39,495 bases of DNA. Origin: an uncultured Alteromonadaceae bacterium (GTDB taxonomy: Bacteria > Pseudomonadota > Gammaproteobacteria > Enterobacterales > Alteromonadaceae). The stretch lies in the NCBI GenBank assembly GCA_938085045.1, contig CALKGI010000055.1, positions 1 to 39,495 of the forward strand, written 5' to 3'. How positions within the stretch are numbered: position 1 is the first letter of the stretch; every line of letters starts with the position of its first letter. Made by a program: the position numbers and the translations under genes. The notes beneath the pieces are model-generated. The model ran no database searches and had not been told where the DNA came from. It was given only the letters and a program-made list of their open reading frames with translations. This document shows positions 1 through 12,100 of the stretch, one piece after another.

Positions 1-79
1 GAATACCGATTGAGATCAGGTGCTCAAGCGGGTTGTGAATGTCTTTGTCGAATTCTGTGCTTATTACTGTATTTGTCAT
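1..79 (-). CDS. Partial CDS (5' end only), unknown protein coupled to the adenylate cyclase
   Basis: An ATG on the minus strand shares its A with the TAA stop of the upstream cyclase gene (TAATG junction). The frame then stays open for 26 codons to the edge of the window. The visible N-terminus begins MTNTVISTEFDKDIHNPLEH and is hydrophilic, with no signal peptide. The stop/start overlap strongly suggests translational coupling, so the product probably belongs to the same signalling unit as the cyclase and the MBL hydrolase. No family can be recognised from 26 residues. It could be spurious because it is so short, but the junction type is characteristic of real operon genes. Confidence 0.55.
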   Translation of the reverse strand, partial: MTNTVISTEFDKDIHNPLEHLISIGI

Positions 80-2301
80 TATTTACTCGTGTGGGTAAAT
101 GAGCCATCCCAATCCGCTTCAAGCGACTCGTGCTTCAAGATGTCAATCCGCTCAAGATATATGGAGTATATCTTTCTATCAGGATTCTTGCGTATAAGTG
201 CATTAAATTTTTCTGTTGCAACTGGCCAGTTTTGATCAAGATAGCCTTGATAAGCCTCGTGATATTGTTCAAGTTCGTCAATGACCTGTTGGTTGGTGGC
301 GACTTCGGGCCTGATAGGTTCAAAAATTGACACCGCGGTGTCTTTACCTTTCACTCTCACTTTGTCCATTGGCCTGAAAGTCATTTCGGGGCAGTGGGCA
401 ACGCAGGTTTCGTTAACTAGCAAGTCGACGCCGTAGAACTTGGTTAAGCTTTCAAGCCGTGAACCTAGGTTGACTGCATCACCAAGCACCGTATAGGCTC
501 GGCGATATTCTGATCCCATGTCGCCCACGTTCATTTCACCTGTGTTGAGGCCTATGCCGACTTTGATTTCTGGCCAGCCTTCTTTTTCGAATTCTTTGGT
601 GAGCATTTCGGTGATATCGAGCATGTCAAAAGAGCATTTAATGGCGTTAGCTACGTGATTTTCATCATTAAGCGGGGCATTCCAAAATGCCATTACCATG
701 TCACCTACGTATTTGTCGATGGTGCCGTTGTGCTCAAAAATCGATTTTGTGATGGGTGAGAAGTATCGGCTCAGCAAGGTGGCTAACTCGTTTGCGGTAA
801 GTTTTTCTGAGATGCTGGTAAAGCTGCGAATATCTGAGAACAACACGGTCATTTCTTTACGAATACCCGAGGTATCAAGTAATTCGGGGTGTTCGAGCAT
901 CGCGTCGATGTGAGCCGGCGGCACGTACTGGTCGAAAATGCCTTTGATTTGTTTGCGCCTGCCAGACTCGGTGAAATAACCCACGGCGATGTTCAGTATT
1001 GTCAGTGTAAAGGCCAGCATTAGTGTTGTGGCCATTGGTAAGCTAGTTTTTTGTACTGACCAAGCGTAATAATCCAGGACGACTAACAAAGATACAATGG
1101 CTACGCCATTAAGGGCAATACTCAGTGGTCCCAGTCTTGGTAAGGCTACCGAAAGGTTGATACCAATCAACATTAATAAGGCAAATATGCCCGAGATCAT
1201 CCAATCAGGTTCGCTCGGGATTATTTTCGGATTTAGTAGGGCATCTACAACGTTGGCATGTACCTCTACACCTGGATATTGAACACCTACCGGTGTTGCT
1301 CGCAAGTCAGCGTTGCCAACGGCAGATGTGCCTATCAGGACCACTGCACTGTCAAACAACTCAACATCAATATTGTCGTGTAATAGATCGGTTGCTGAGA
1401 TATATGGGTAACTACGCGCAGGTCCTTTATAGGGAACCAGAATGCGACCGTATACATCAGTAGGTATGTTTTTACGGCCTATTTTAACGCCCGTCATACC
1501 TCGACTACCATCCAAATCAGCGGTTATGACCTGAACTTCATCGGCTAGTGCGAATAGACGGGCCGTTTCGAGAGCTAAGGAGGGGTAGAACTGACCCTCA
1601 TGTTGGGCTATTAGTGATGTTCTACGCAAAAAACCATCAGTTTCAGGTGTTGAGTTGATATACCCGGTGCCGGGAGAATTTTCTTGTAATATAGGCACGT
1701 TGTTGACATGGCCACTATAAGGCAAACTGGCAATTGTAGTGCGATCTTCGGTGTCAAATGTGATGACACTAGTTGGTAGTTTGCCTACTCGAGTATTGGG
1801 GTCATCGACAAACAGCATACCAAGAACTACGTCGGTACTTTGCAGGCTTTTGGCCATCAAGGTATCTGCATCAGCTTGTTCTTGATAGGCACCTACGGTT
1901 TCTAGCAGGCGTTTATTGGTCGGGTTTTGTTTCATCAACTCAATAGTCTCAGCCACAGGGTTACGCTCTGGCTCAGTAAAGATGGCATCGAGTGTGACGA
2001 CTACTGCACCAGCATCAGCCAGCTTTTCAATCATTTTGGCAACTTTTACTCGGCTCCAAGGCCAGCGACCTTCTTTTTCTAGGCTTTTTTCATCAATGTC
2101 GATGACAATTATCGTGGTGTCGGATTTTCTGGTGGGTGTAAGCTGAAGTTGGACATTGAGTCTCACATCATATATTAAGCCGTTGATACGCTGCATGATT
2201 GAGGATTCTGAGCCGAAATACTCTACCATCATGATAAGAATTGTCACGGTAAAACCGATGAGTATGGACCGTCGATGTTTATTCAAATAGGCTAGAAACA
2301 T
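79..2301 (-). CDS. CHASE2-domain class III adenylate cyclase, membrane-bound
   Basis: A 740-aa protein predicted to make cAMP at the inner membrane in response to an extracytoplasmic signal. An N-terminal TM helix (about residues 11-28) is followed by a CHASE2 sensor domain (about 35-355) containing the typical DIDEKSL and GRWPWSR segments. Three further TM helices lie at about 363-445, and the cyclase homology domain covers about 480-670. Catalytic features visible: metal-binding Asp490 in LFSDIRSFT and Asp534 in DKYVGD; Lys530 and Thr604 at the purine-selecting positions; transition-state Asn611 and Arg615 in VNLGSR. The Lys/Thr pair suggests the class IIIb subgroup of adenylate (not guanylate) cyclases. 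The C-terminus carries a roughly 60-residue helical, TPR-like tail. The gene begins 1 nt after the MBL hydrolase stop and overlaps the next start, so all three are probably translated together. Nucleotide specificity is inferred by motif alignment from memory. Confidence 0.93.
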   Translation of the reverse strand: MFLAYLNKHRRSILIGFTVTILIMMVEYFGSESSIMQRINGLIYDVRLNVQLQLTPTRKSDTTIIVIDIDEKSLEKEGRWPWSRVKVAKMIEKLADAGAVVVTLDAIFTEPERNPVAETIELMKQNPTNKRLLETVGAYQEQADADTLMAKSLQSTDVVLGMLFVDDPNTRVGKLPTSVITFDTEDRTTIASLPYSGHVNNVPILQENSPGTGYINSTPETDGFLRRTSLIAQHEGQFYPSLALETARLFALADEVQVITADLDGSRGMTGVKIGRKNIPTDVYGRILVPYKGPARSYPYISATDLLHDNIDVELFDSAVVLIGTSAVGNADLRATPVGVQYPGVEVHANVVDALLNPKIIPSEPDWMISGIFALLMLIGINLSVALPRLGPLSIALNGVAIVSLLVVLDYYAWSVQKTSLPMATTLMLAFTLTILNIAVGYFTESGRRKQIKGIFDQYVPPAHIDAMLEHPELLDTSGIRKEMTVLFSDIRSFTSISEKLTANELATLLSRYFSPITKSIFEHNGTIDKYVGDMVMAFWNAPLNDENHVANAIKCSFDMLDITEMLTKEFEKEGWPEIKVGIGLNTGEMNVGDMGSEYRRAYTVLGDAVNLGSRLESLTKFYGVDLLVNETCVAHCPEMTFRPMDKVRVKGKDTAVSIFEPIRPEVATNQQVIDELEQYHEAYQGYLDQNWPVATEKFNALIRKNPDRKIYSIYLERIDILKHESLEADWDGSFTHTSK

Positions 2302-2302
2302 A

Positions 2303-3124
2303 TTACACGCTCAGTGTCAGCCCTTCTTGGGCTGCGGTCACGGTAAAGGGGAGTTTCATACTGTTCAGTTGTTCAATCGTCTCATCAATTTCATCATCTG
2401 TACGTTCTGGGTCATGGCTATACATCAATAATTGTTTCACTTTGGCTGCTTTGGCCAAATCAACTGCTTCTTTTGCCATCGAATGTCCCCAACCACTTTT
2501 TAAGGGCATGTCACAGGGCATAAACTGGGCGTCGTGAATGAGCAGGTCAACACCTTGAAGTATTTCAGTCCATTGTGCAACTGTGGTTTTTACCTTGCCG
2601 GGGGTGTTGAGTTCGTTGTCGGTAACATAGGCGAGTGTTTTACCATCACATTCAATCAGATAAGCATTGCCGCCACCGGGGTGGTTGATGTGGTAACGGC
2701 TGATGTTAAAACCGTTGACCGTGAATTGTTTTTTATGATCGGTAATGAGCTCTATTTGGGCTTGCAAATGACGGTGATGGACGGGGAAAAAGCTTTTACT
2801 CATTTGCTCTAAAATCGCATCATCATGGTCTAGGTCGGTATGGCCTGAGTAGATATGAAGTGAGTGTTCACGTAGATAGGCTGGAATAAAAAACGGAAAA
2901 CCTTGAATGTGGTCCCAATGATTGTGGCTCAGCAAAATATAAATATCGTGCTCTTTGTGTTTAATATCATTGCCCAATTGACGCAAACCAGTGCCTGCAT
3001 CAAGGATAAGTTTTTTGCCATCATCGGCAGTAACCAGAACACACGCGGTATTGCCACCGTATTTCACTGTGTCTTTTCCCGGAGAAGGGCAAGAACCCCT
3101 GACACCGTAAAACGTGATCTTCAT
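2303..3124 (-). CDS. MBL-fold metallo-hydrolase, phosphodiesterase-like
   Basis: A 273-aa cytoplasmic metallo-beta-lactamase-fold protein. The start MKITFYGVRGSCPSPG and the ligand motif HNHWDH (His67-His72) are typical of the PhnP / cyclic-nucleotide-phosphodiesterase-like branch (COG1235). Further putative metal ligands lie in the HINHPGGGN segment, VTDNE, LIHDAQ, GWGHS and YSHDPE, so both zinc sites look complete. An AAGGA ribosome binding site precedes the ATG. It sits 26 nt after the giant lipoprotein gene and 1 nt before the cyclase gene. Pairing with a cyclase suggests it hydrolyses a cyclic nucleotide, which would make the pair a synthesis/degradation module. Other phosphodiester substrates are possible, since members of this fold are diverse. 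Confidence 0.88.
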   Translation of the reverse strand: MKITFYGVRGSCPSPGKDTVKYGGNTACVLVTADDGKKLILDAGTGLRQLGNDIKHKEHDIYILLSHNHWDHIQGFPFFIPAYLREHSLHIYSGHTDLDHDDAILEQMSKSFFPVHHRHLQAQIELITDHKKQFTVNGFNISRYHINHPGGGNAYLIECDGKTLAYVTDNELNTPGKVKTTVAQWTEILQGVDLLIHDAQFMPCDMPLKSGWGHSMAKEAVDLAKAAKVKQLLMYSHDPERTDDEIDETIEQLNSMKLPFTVTAAQEGLTLSV

Positions 3125-3150
3125 GTTATTATTTTTTCCTTATTTGGCAT

Positions 3151-6100
3151 TTAAGGTTCTACCAATTTGTATTTCTGGACAAAAAAGAAGTCTGTCGGGA
3201 ACAAATTTAAGTTGTCTGCGCCGGCAATCACTACCGAACCGTCAGCACGAACTTGGATGGCTGTCGCCATTTCTGTCGCGCCGTAATTTACCAGTATTGC
3301 GCCAGTGCTGCCATTAAATAGTGTATCTATGGCACCCGTTGGCGTCACTCTGGCGATAAATATATCATCGTTGCTGCCATTACTGTTAAATCCAGTGACC
3401 AGTATATTTTCTGACGAGTCTAAGGCTAATCCTAATATCTTTGAGCCGCCACTGCCATAATTATGTGAGACTATACCATCAGTGTCAAAACTTGTATCGA
3501 GTGTACCATTGCTGTTGACTTGTACTAAAGTGTTGAGCGGTTGGCTGTTAGTGGTATAACCCGCCGCAACAATTCGCCCATCGGCTTTGATTTTGACCCT
3601 TCTTAGGGTATCAACATTAACGCTTGCTGCCGGGTCTAAGTCAATTGACATAAATCCGTTGCCAGTACCAAACGTTGCGGTATCCATGGTGCCGTTGTTG
3701 AGTATTTTGACGATTAAACCATTGTTGTCATGTTTGCCCACTGCGATGAACGCACCGCCTGTCAATTCGACTATATCCAAAACGTCATCATTGGCCGTTA
3801 AATCGATATTGACCGTACCATCGCTAGAAAACGGTGCATCGGGGTTTCCGGTCAAATCCATTCTTGCGAAAAACAGGTCTTTATTGCTGCCATTGGTATT
3901 GGTGCCGCCCACCACAATTTTACCGTTTGAGTCTACAATTACGGCATTAAAAACAAGTGAAGTGGCGCCAGTGTGGGTTTTAATTCCGGCAGTGCCAAAG
4001 GTAGTGTCTGGCGTGCCAGTATTGTCTAGCATCACCACTAAACCTTTGTTATCTTCACGGCCTACGATAACCAGCCTACCATCGCTCAGCTCAATGATGT
4101 CTCTGCCTTCAAAGACTGCCGACAGCCCCATTAATGTGTAGTAGCCATTTTTGCCAAAGGTTTCGTCTAGTACGCCCGTTGCCAAGTAACGAGCAACGAT
4201 TAAATTGTTGCCTGAACTGCCCACTGCGACGAATTTTCCGGCGTTGGGCGAGGTGTTCAGTTCTACCATTTCATTGAGTACGTCGGTGCTAAAGGTCGGG
4301 TCAATGCTGTTGAGCCCAGCGCCACCAAAGGAGGTGTCGAGTATGCCTGCTGCGGTATATCGTGCAACGGCGACATCGGCGTTGATAAACTGGGTGGTTT
4401 TGGTCACCAGCATGGGTCTGTTACTTGAATCTACAACCAGTGCTTCGGCATCATTTGGGCTGTTGTTTACATCTAGCTCAACAGTGCCGGTGCTGGTGGT
4501 GCCAAAGCTGTTAATTGGGCTACCTAAACTGTCGGTTTTGAAAATAATGGCGTTAAAACCGGTGATCCCTTTGTTGACACCAAAGTAGAGGTTGCCGGTG
4601 CTGTCGGTTGCTATTTTTTTGGCTGTTGAGGTGTTGGTGCCTGCGCCTGCATCGTTGTCTATATCTACTACTAACTTGCCGCCGCCAGCGAAACTTGAGA
4701 CTAATATGCCCGTTGAGTTGATTTTCATCATGGCCATGTCTTTTTGCGTACTGGCGTTAACGGTTGACCCTGCCACAATCACTTCATCGGTGCTGGTGAT
4801 GAGTGAATCCCAGCCGATATCATTAGTGGATGTGCCCATGTCGACCAATACTTTGCCCGCATTGCCATAGGTGGTATCGAGTTGGAAGGTTGGGCTTATT
4901 TCAAACCGGGCTGTAGCAAAATCACTGCCAAAAGCGCCGTTAATGGCACTACCGGTTAATACGGCCTTACCGTCACTTTGCACCACAATTGAGGTTGCGG
5001 CATCGATACCTCCAGCAAAATCGACACTTAAATCGACATGACTGAAACCATCACCTGAGAATTTGACGATTTTGAAATCACTGCCATCGGTGCCCGATAA
5101 TAAAATATTGCCAAGGGCGTCAATTTTCATGTCGCTGGCAACAACCACGCCGGCCTCGCTGTTAACATGAAAACCTTGGCTATTAAAGGTGGTGTCTAGT
5201 AAGCCATCGGCGCTATATCTTGCGGTAAAGGTATAGTAAGTAGTGCTGAAAAAATGATTACCAGCGACCACTATTTTGCCTGAACTGTCTATCGCTACCG
5301 CAACTGCTTCTTCTGACCAACTGGTGTCGTTAAAAAAGTCGGTATTGACCACGCCTTGGGTGCCAAATGTACGGTCTACGGTGCCGTCAGTATTAAAGCG
5401 AGTTAGGGTCAGCACTTTGTTGGTTGTGCCGCTGCTACCTGCGACAATTAATTTGCCCGATTGTAATAGGGCTGCTCTGGGTTGGTCTGCGCTTCTGCTG
5501 GCAAAACTGTTAGAGCCAGCGGTGCCTGAACTACCAAAGCCCGTATCAAGGGTTGGGGTTGTGCTCTCGGTCACATTGGTGACATCAATAGTGGCAGTGG
5601 CAGACTGATTCATGGTTGGGGTGCCGTCGTCAGTGACTTTGACTGTCAACAGATATTGGCTGGTGCTTTCAAAGTTCAAGAACGAATTGTTGACTACGGT
5701 TATTGCGCCGCTGGTGGTGTTGATGGCAAACACGCTGTCGGTATTGCCTGCGCTAATGCTGTAAGACAAGCTATCGCCGCTGTCGATATCTGAACCCGTC
5801 ATCGTCATCACTGCGGCGCCGTTGGCTGAATTTTCTGCGATGCTGCCTGTTTGGTCATTTATTGTTGGTGCATCGTTGGCAGGGGTAACACTTAGCGCAA
5901 CAGTTGATGAGGCGGTACCAGAGCGACCGTCAGATATATCGTAATTGATGGTATCTGCGCCATTGAAATTAACGTTGGGTACGTAATCTAAAGTTTGGTC
6001 TGATTTTATGGTGACCGCACCATTGCTAGCAGTGGCCGTGGTTACGCTGAGCAAGTCTGAGTCGGCATCAGTGTCATTGAGCAACACGTTGATGTTGAGC

Positions 6101-9100
6101 GGGGTGTCTTCTTCTGCCGTAGCTGTGTCGGGGTTGGCTACTGGATTATTGTTTGGTGCTGCCGTGACGGTAACGGCCACCGTTGAAGAGGCTGTGCCGC
6201 CATTACCATCATCGACAGTGTAATTGATGGTATCTGAACCTGAGAAGTTGTTATTGGGGGTGTAATCGATGCTGGTGCCAGTGCTGGATATTGCAGTTGA
6301 ACCGTTGCTTGCGCTGGCTGCGCTGATGGTCAATGTGTCACCATCGGGGTCGGCATCATTGGTCAACACGGCAATATTGACCAAGGTATTGGTAGAGGTG
6401 GTGGCAGTGTCGGCAATGGGTTTAGGGTCGTCATTGACTGGCGTTACGGTGACCACAGCAGAGGCCGAAGCTGAGCCTCCTTGTCCGTCAGATATGGTGT
6501 AACTGATGGTTACTGTGCCGTTGAAGTCGATATTGGTCAGTTGTTCAAGGCGTTGGTCGCTTCTGACACTAACGGTACCATTGGTGGTCGTAGCTGCGGT
6601 GACGGTGAGTGCATCACCATCGATGTCGGAGTCGTTGGACAGTACGTCGACAATGATTCGAGCATCTTCGTTGCCCGAGATGGTATCGTTGAGTGCAACT
6701 GGATTGTCATTTACCGAAGTGACGGTAACTGTGACTATGCCTGTTGAACTGCCTGCGTTGCCATCATTTAGGGTGTAGCTGATGGTGTCAGTTCCGTGGA
6801 AATTGGCATTGGGTATATAACTGATGGTGAAGTCGGATTTGACCGAAGGTGAGCCATGTGTGGCTGTTGCTGCGGTAACGGTTAAGGGGTCGTCTTCGGG
6901 GTCTGAATCATTGGTCAATACGGAGATAATGACTGAGCTATCTTCAGCAACGCTGGCCGTGTCGGCGCCAGCTATTGGCAAGTCATTGACTGGCGTGATT
7001 GTGACGGTGACTGTAGAGGATGACAGACCTGTGTGACCGTCATCAATTTGGTAGTTGATGGTGTCTGTGCCGTTATAGTTGCTGTTGGGTGTGTAGTTAA
7101 GCGTATTATCCACTGTAATTGCAACTGTACCGTTACTGGCTGTGGCTGTTTTTACGATTAAGGCATCGCCATCAATGTCGGTATCGTTGCCCAATACTGC
7201 AATAATGATTGGGGTATCTTCGGTTGTTGTCGAGGTGTCGGTGTTGGCGATAGGGAAGTCGTTTACCGACCTTACAGTGATTGTGACGGTCGAAGCGTTA
7301 CTGGCACCATTGCCGTCTTCAATTGTGTAATTGACGGTATCTACGCCATTAAAATTTAGCCTAGGCACATAAGTTAGGGTTTTGTCGGTATTGAGGGTTA
7401 ATGTGCCACTGGGGCCACCACTGTCTGCGGCGCTTACTAAGGTTGCTGAGGTGATGGTTAGTGTATCGCCATCGGCGTCAGTGTCATTGCTTAGCGGTGC
7501 AATAATTGTGCTGGTATCTTCATCAAGGGCTGCGCTGTCAGCATTGGCGACAGGAATGTCGTTGAGGTTGTTTACCACCACAGTCAAAGTGCCTGTTGCG
7601 CTGGCGCCAGCACCATCGCTGACCACATAGATTACGCTGTCGGTGCCGTGAAAATTGGCATTTGGTGTGTATGTCAAATTACTGGTGTTGATGGTGACAT
7701 TACCAGATGAGGCATTGGCTGAGGTAATGCTCAGCGAGTCACCATCAGCATCAAAATCGTTGGTTAGCACATTGACGGTTACGGGCACGTCTTCATCGGT
7801 ATTGGCGGTTTCATTGGCCACCACGGGCATATCGTTAACCGGCGTGATCTCGATGTTAATAAAGGCAAAATCACTGCCGCCATTATTGTCGCTAATGGAG
7901 TAGGTGATGATGTCTAAGCCAAAGTAGTTTGGGTTGGGGGCATATATCAAGCTTTGCCCAGAAACCATGGCTACCGTGCCATTGTTGCTATTCGCTCCTG
8001 TAATCTCTATGGCATCGCCGTCAACATCAAAGTCGTTGGCAAGTGGGTCAAGCGCTATGGTTGAATCTTCTTGCATAACAACGTTATCAGATACCGCGGT
8101 GGGGCTGTCATTGACACCTGCAACTGCCACCGACACTGTTGCCGAGGCAGAACCCCCCTGACCGTCATTTACGGTATAGTCGATAATGTCGGCGCCAAAG
8201 AAATTGGCATTGGGCGTGTATTGTAAGGATTGGTCGTTATTAATCGACACATTACCGTTATTGGCTGTGGCAGCACTGATGGACAGCGAGTCATTGTCTA
8301 TATCGCTGTCGTTGCCCAGCACGTTGATAGCCACAGATGTATCTTCATTGGTTGTGGCTGAATCATTTATGGCGATGGGTAAATCGTTGACCTTGTTGAC
8401 AGTAACTAAAACGGTGGCCGAAGCGTTACCACCATTGTTGTCGCTGATGTTGTAGCTGATGGTATCGCTGCCGTTAAAATTCGCAGTTGGGGTGTAAGCT
8501 ACTGTATTGTCGGCATTAACGATAATTGTACCGTTGTTCGCTGTGGCTGAAAGTACGGTCAGGGAGTCGCCATCAATATCAACATCATTGTTTAGCACTG
8601 CAATATTTATGGTGCTATCTTCATCCATTGTGGCAGTGTCGTTGACTGCTATGGGTGGGTCATTGACTGCCCCAACACTGACCAACACGGTTGATGATGC
8701 ATTGCCGCCGTCATTGTCGCTAATGGTGTAATTAATGGTGTCGGTACCATTGAAATTCTCTTTGGGTTGGTACTCTAGGGTGTTGTTTGCGATGAGGATC
8801 ACTGTGCCGTTATTAGCATTGGCCGAAACCAACGACAAGCTGACACTGTCAATATCAGTGTCATTAGATAATACGTTGATATTGACAACGGTATCTTCGC
8901 TGGTGCTCGCGGCGTCATTTACAGCTACTGGTGCATCATTTACAGGCACTACAGTGAGCGCAACGGTACCAAAAGCTGTGCCACCATTATTGTCATCAAG
9001 CACATAATTGATGATATCGCTGCCGTTGAAATTGGCGTTGGGTTGGTAGGCTAGGCTTTGGTTGCTGCCAATAGAGACTGTGCCATTTGTTGCTGTCGCT

Positions 9101-12100
9101 GAGGTAACTTTAAGAATGCTCTGGTCTGTATCGACATCGGTGTCGTTTGCTAATACGTTGATATTAACGCTGCTATCTTCATTGGTGGTTGCGCTGTCGG
9201 TTACTGCCACGGGTGCATCGTTTATCGATGTTATGGTTATTTCAACCTTTGCACTTGCTGTGCTGTTGTGGCCATCATCTATGGTGTAATCGAGGGAATC
9301 GGTGCCATTGAAGTTGGCATTAGGGAGGTAGTTAAGACTGCTATCAAGATTGATTGTCACTGTGCCATTGGTGGCCGTTGCTAGGGTAACAGTTAAGGTA
9401 TCGCCATCAAGGTCGGTATCGTTAGCCAAAACATTAATTGTAACCGCTATATCTTCGTCTGTTTGTGCGCTGTCGTTATTGGCGATTGGCGCGTCATTAG
9501 TTGCCGAGACCGTTACGTTGACGCTAGCAATGGCTGTGCCGCCGTTGCCGTCACTGGCGGTATAACTGATGGTATCAGTGCCGTTGAAATTCAGGTTAGG
9601 GGTGTAGAGTAGGGTGCTATCTGGGTTGATGCTAACTACGCCATTGTTTGCTGATGCACTGAGCACTGACAATGCATCGTCATCAATATCTGAATCATTG
9701 GCTAAAACATTGATGGTTACAGGCTGGTCTTCGACGGCGGTTGCAGTGTCATCCACCGCCGTTGGCGCATCATTGATATTTTGTACAGTGATGGTGACCA
9801 ATGCCGAAGCGCTACCTTGGTTGCCATCAGTAATGCTGTAGCTCAGTTCGTCGGTGCCAACAAAGTTGAGATTTGGCGTGTAATTTAGTGTGTTGTTTGT
9901 CTCGATAGTCACTGTGCCGTTTTGGGCTGAGGCGCTGGCAATCGACAGTGTATCGTTTTCGATGTCGTTGTCGTTAGACAATACTTTGATGTTTATTAGG
10001 GTTTCTTCTGACGTGGCTACAGTATCGTTGTTAGCAACCGGATTGTCGTTGACTGAAAGTACCGTCAGGGTAACGGTTGCAGTGCCTGCGGCGCCTTGTC
10101 CGTCAAATACCTCGTAAGTGAAACTGTCTTGACCGAAAAAGTTGCTGTTGGGTTGATAGTCAAATGTACCAGCCGCCGCTAGCACCAAAGTGCCATTACT
10201 GGTGGGGCTGATTGGCGTAACATTAACAGACAACACATCATTATTTACATCGGTATCGTTAGCAATTAATAAAGGATGATTGATGCCGTTGACGCTGAGT
10301 AACTCATCTTCATTGAGGGTGTAACTGTCATCAACCCCAACTGGCGCAGAATTGTTGGGTGTTACGCTAATAATCACCTTGGCTGAACCCACTGCACCAT
10401 CTGTGTCGCTGATGGTGTAATCAATTTGGGCAGTTCCTTCAAATCCTGTTGTTGGTGTATAAGTGAATAGATTATTGTTCAGTGCACTAATTGCACCGGT
10501 GGCAGCGTCAAGCAAAGTGACTGCTGTGACTGTTAGCGCTTGATTTTCAGCATCAGTGTCGTTGGCCAGTACGTTTATCTCAATGGCATTGTCGATAATG
10601 GTTTGAATAGTATCGTCGTTTGCGATTGGCGCATCGTTGATACTGTTTATGGCGAGGGTTACCGTGGCTTGCGCGCTGCCACCTTTGCCATCGAAGATGC
10701 GATAGCTGAAGCTGTCACTGCCAAAAAAGTTGGCATTGGGCACGTAAGAAAAACTGCCATCTGTTGCCAGTGTTAATGCACCGTTAGAGGTGTTTTGCAA
10801 TGCAGTGGTATCGAGCGTTATTGGGTCAAAATCTAAATCGTTATCGTTGGCAAGTAATCCATCGATTGCAGCAACATCAAGGATGGTATCTTCGTTAAAT
10901 TCATAACTGTCGGCTCCGGCTGTGGGCGCAGAATTGGTTTTGTTAACCGTTAATTTTCCTGATGCTTGTGCTGTATTGCCTTGGCTATCGGTTATACGGT
11001 AGCTGAAACTGTCAACGCCAAAAAAGCCCATGTTGGGGATATAGGTAAACGTACCATCGGCGGCCATATTTAAGGTGCCATGGCTGGTGGCTTTAATCAA
11101 ACTGGTATCGACAGTTAGGGTATCGCCACTATCGAGGTCGGTGTCGTTATTGAGTACCGACATTCTATTGGTCGCGCTGTTGTCAACGGCCAAGGTTTGG
11201 TCTTTGCTGAGTACATACTCGTCATTGGCTGCTACTGGTGGAAAACTGGCGTTGTTGATGGAGATCACTACTGTTGTTACGGGGGCAGCAGCACCGGAGG
11301 CATCATTGGCTTGATAGCTAAATTGGTCGGTGCCAGTGGCACTGGGGTCAGCCGTGTAAGTAAAACCACCATTGGCACTGAGCTCGACAATTCCTTGAGT
11401 TGCTTGCGTGATTAAGACGGCTGTTAAGTTGGTACTGTCGATATCTAAATCGTTAATTAGTACGCCGGGTGCGGCTACGGTTAAAACGCCTTGTTGGTTG
11501 GTGGCAAATGCCGTTGTATTAAGGTCGATAGGCACCGCATTTTGCCCATCGAGCGCATTAAAGTTGTTGGGTAAAGATTCGGGAGCATCATTAACTGGGT
11601 TAACAGTTATGGTTACCGAGGCGGTGGCAGTTTGGCCAAGGCTATCGCTTATTTGGTATTGAAAACCATCGTTGCCGTTAAAATCTTTGCTGGGTAAATA
11701 AATAAAAGTTCCGTCAGCATTAATGGTTAGCTGGCCATTGGTGGGGAAGATGACAGGGGTTGGATTGATGGTGAGCGTTGTGCTTTCTAAGTCTGAATCG
11801 TTGGTCGTGATATTGGCGCTTAGGCTGGTATCTTCATCCATCAAAAAACTGTCATTGACAGCAACGGGAATATTATCGGTTATGCCATTCATTGCGGCAA
11901 TTTTATGAACGCTAGAAAAAGCACTTTCACCGGAGCCGTCGATGCCAGTGACCGTGGCAAAAAATATCTTCGAGTTGTCTTTACCGCTCAAATCATAATT
12001 GGGTGTTTTTAAGGCTAAGCGGGCTTCGCCATCGGGCAGGTCTTGATAGTTTTTGTGGGTGACTCCGGCTCTAGAGGCAAAATAAACGTTATAACGTAGG

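Noticed and set aside
3587-4141. A 184-codon plus-strand frame
   Set aside because: It lies opposite the delta-60 part of the lipoprotein, has low-complexity composition and no RBS.
5276-11662. A long series of plus-strand frames of 60-110 codons opposite the giant lipoprotein gene
   Set aside because: They recur with the repeat period, are Val/Ser/Leu-rich and lack ribosome binding sites. They are antisense shadows of the tandem repeats.
5866-11871. CRISPR-like periodicity
   Set aside because: Repeats are about 285 bp, contiguous, coding and diverged, with no spacers. The 39-bp array at 39180 also has no spacers and is in frame.
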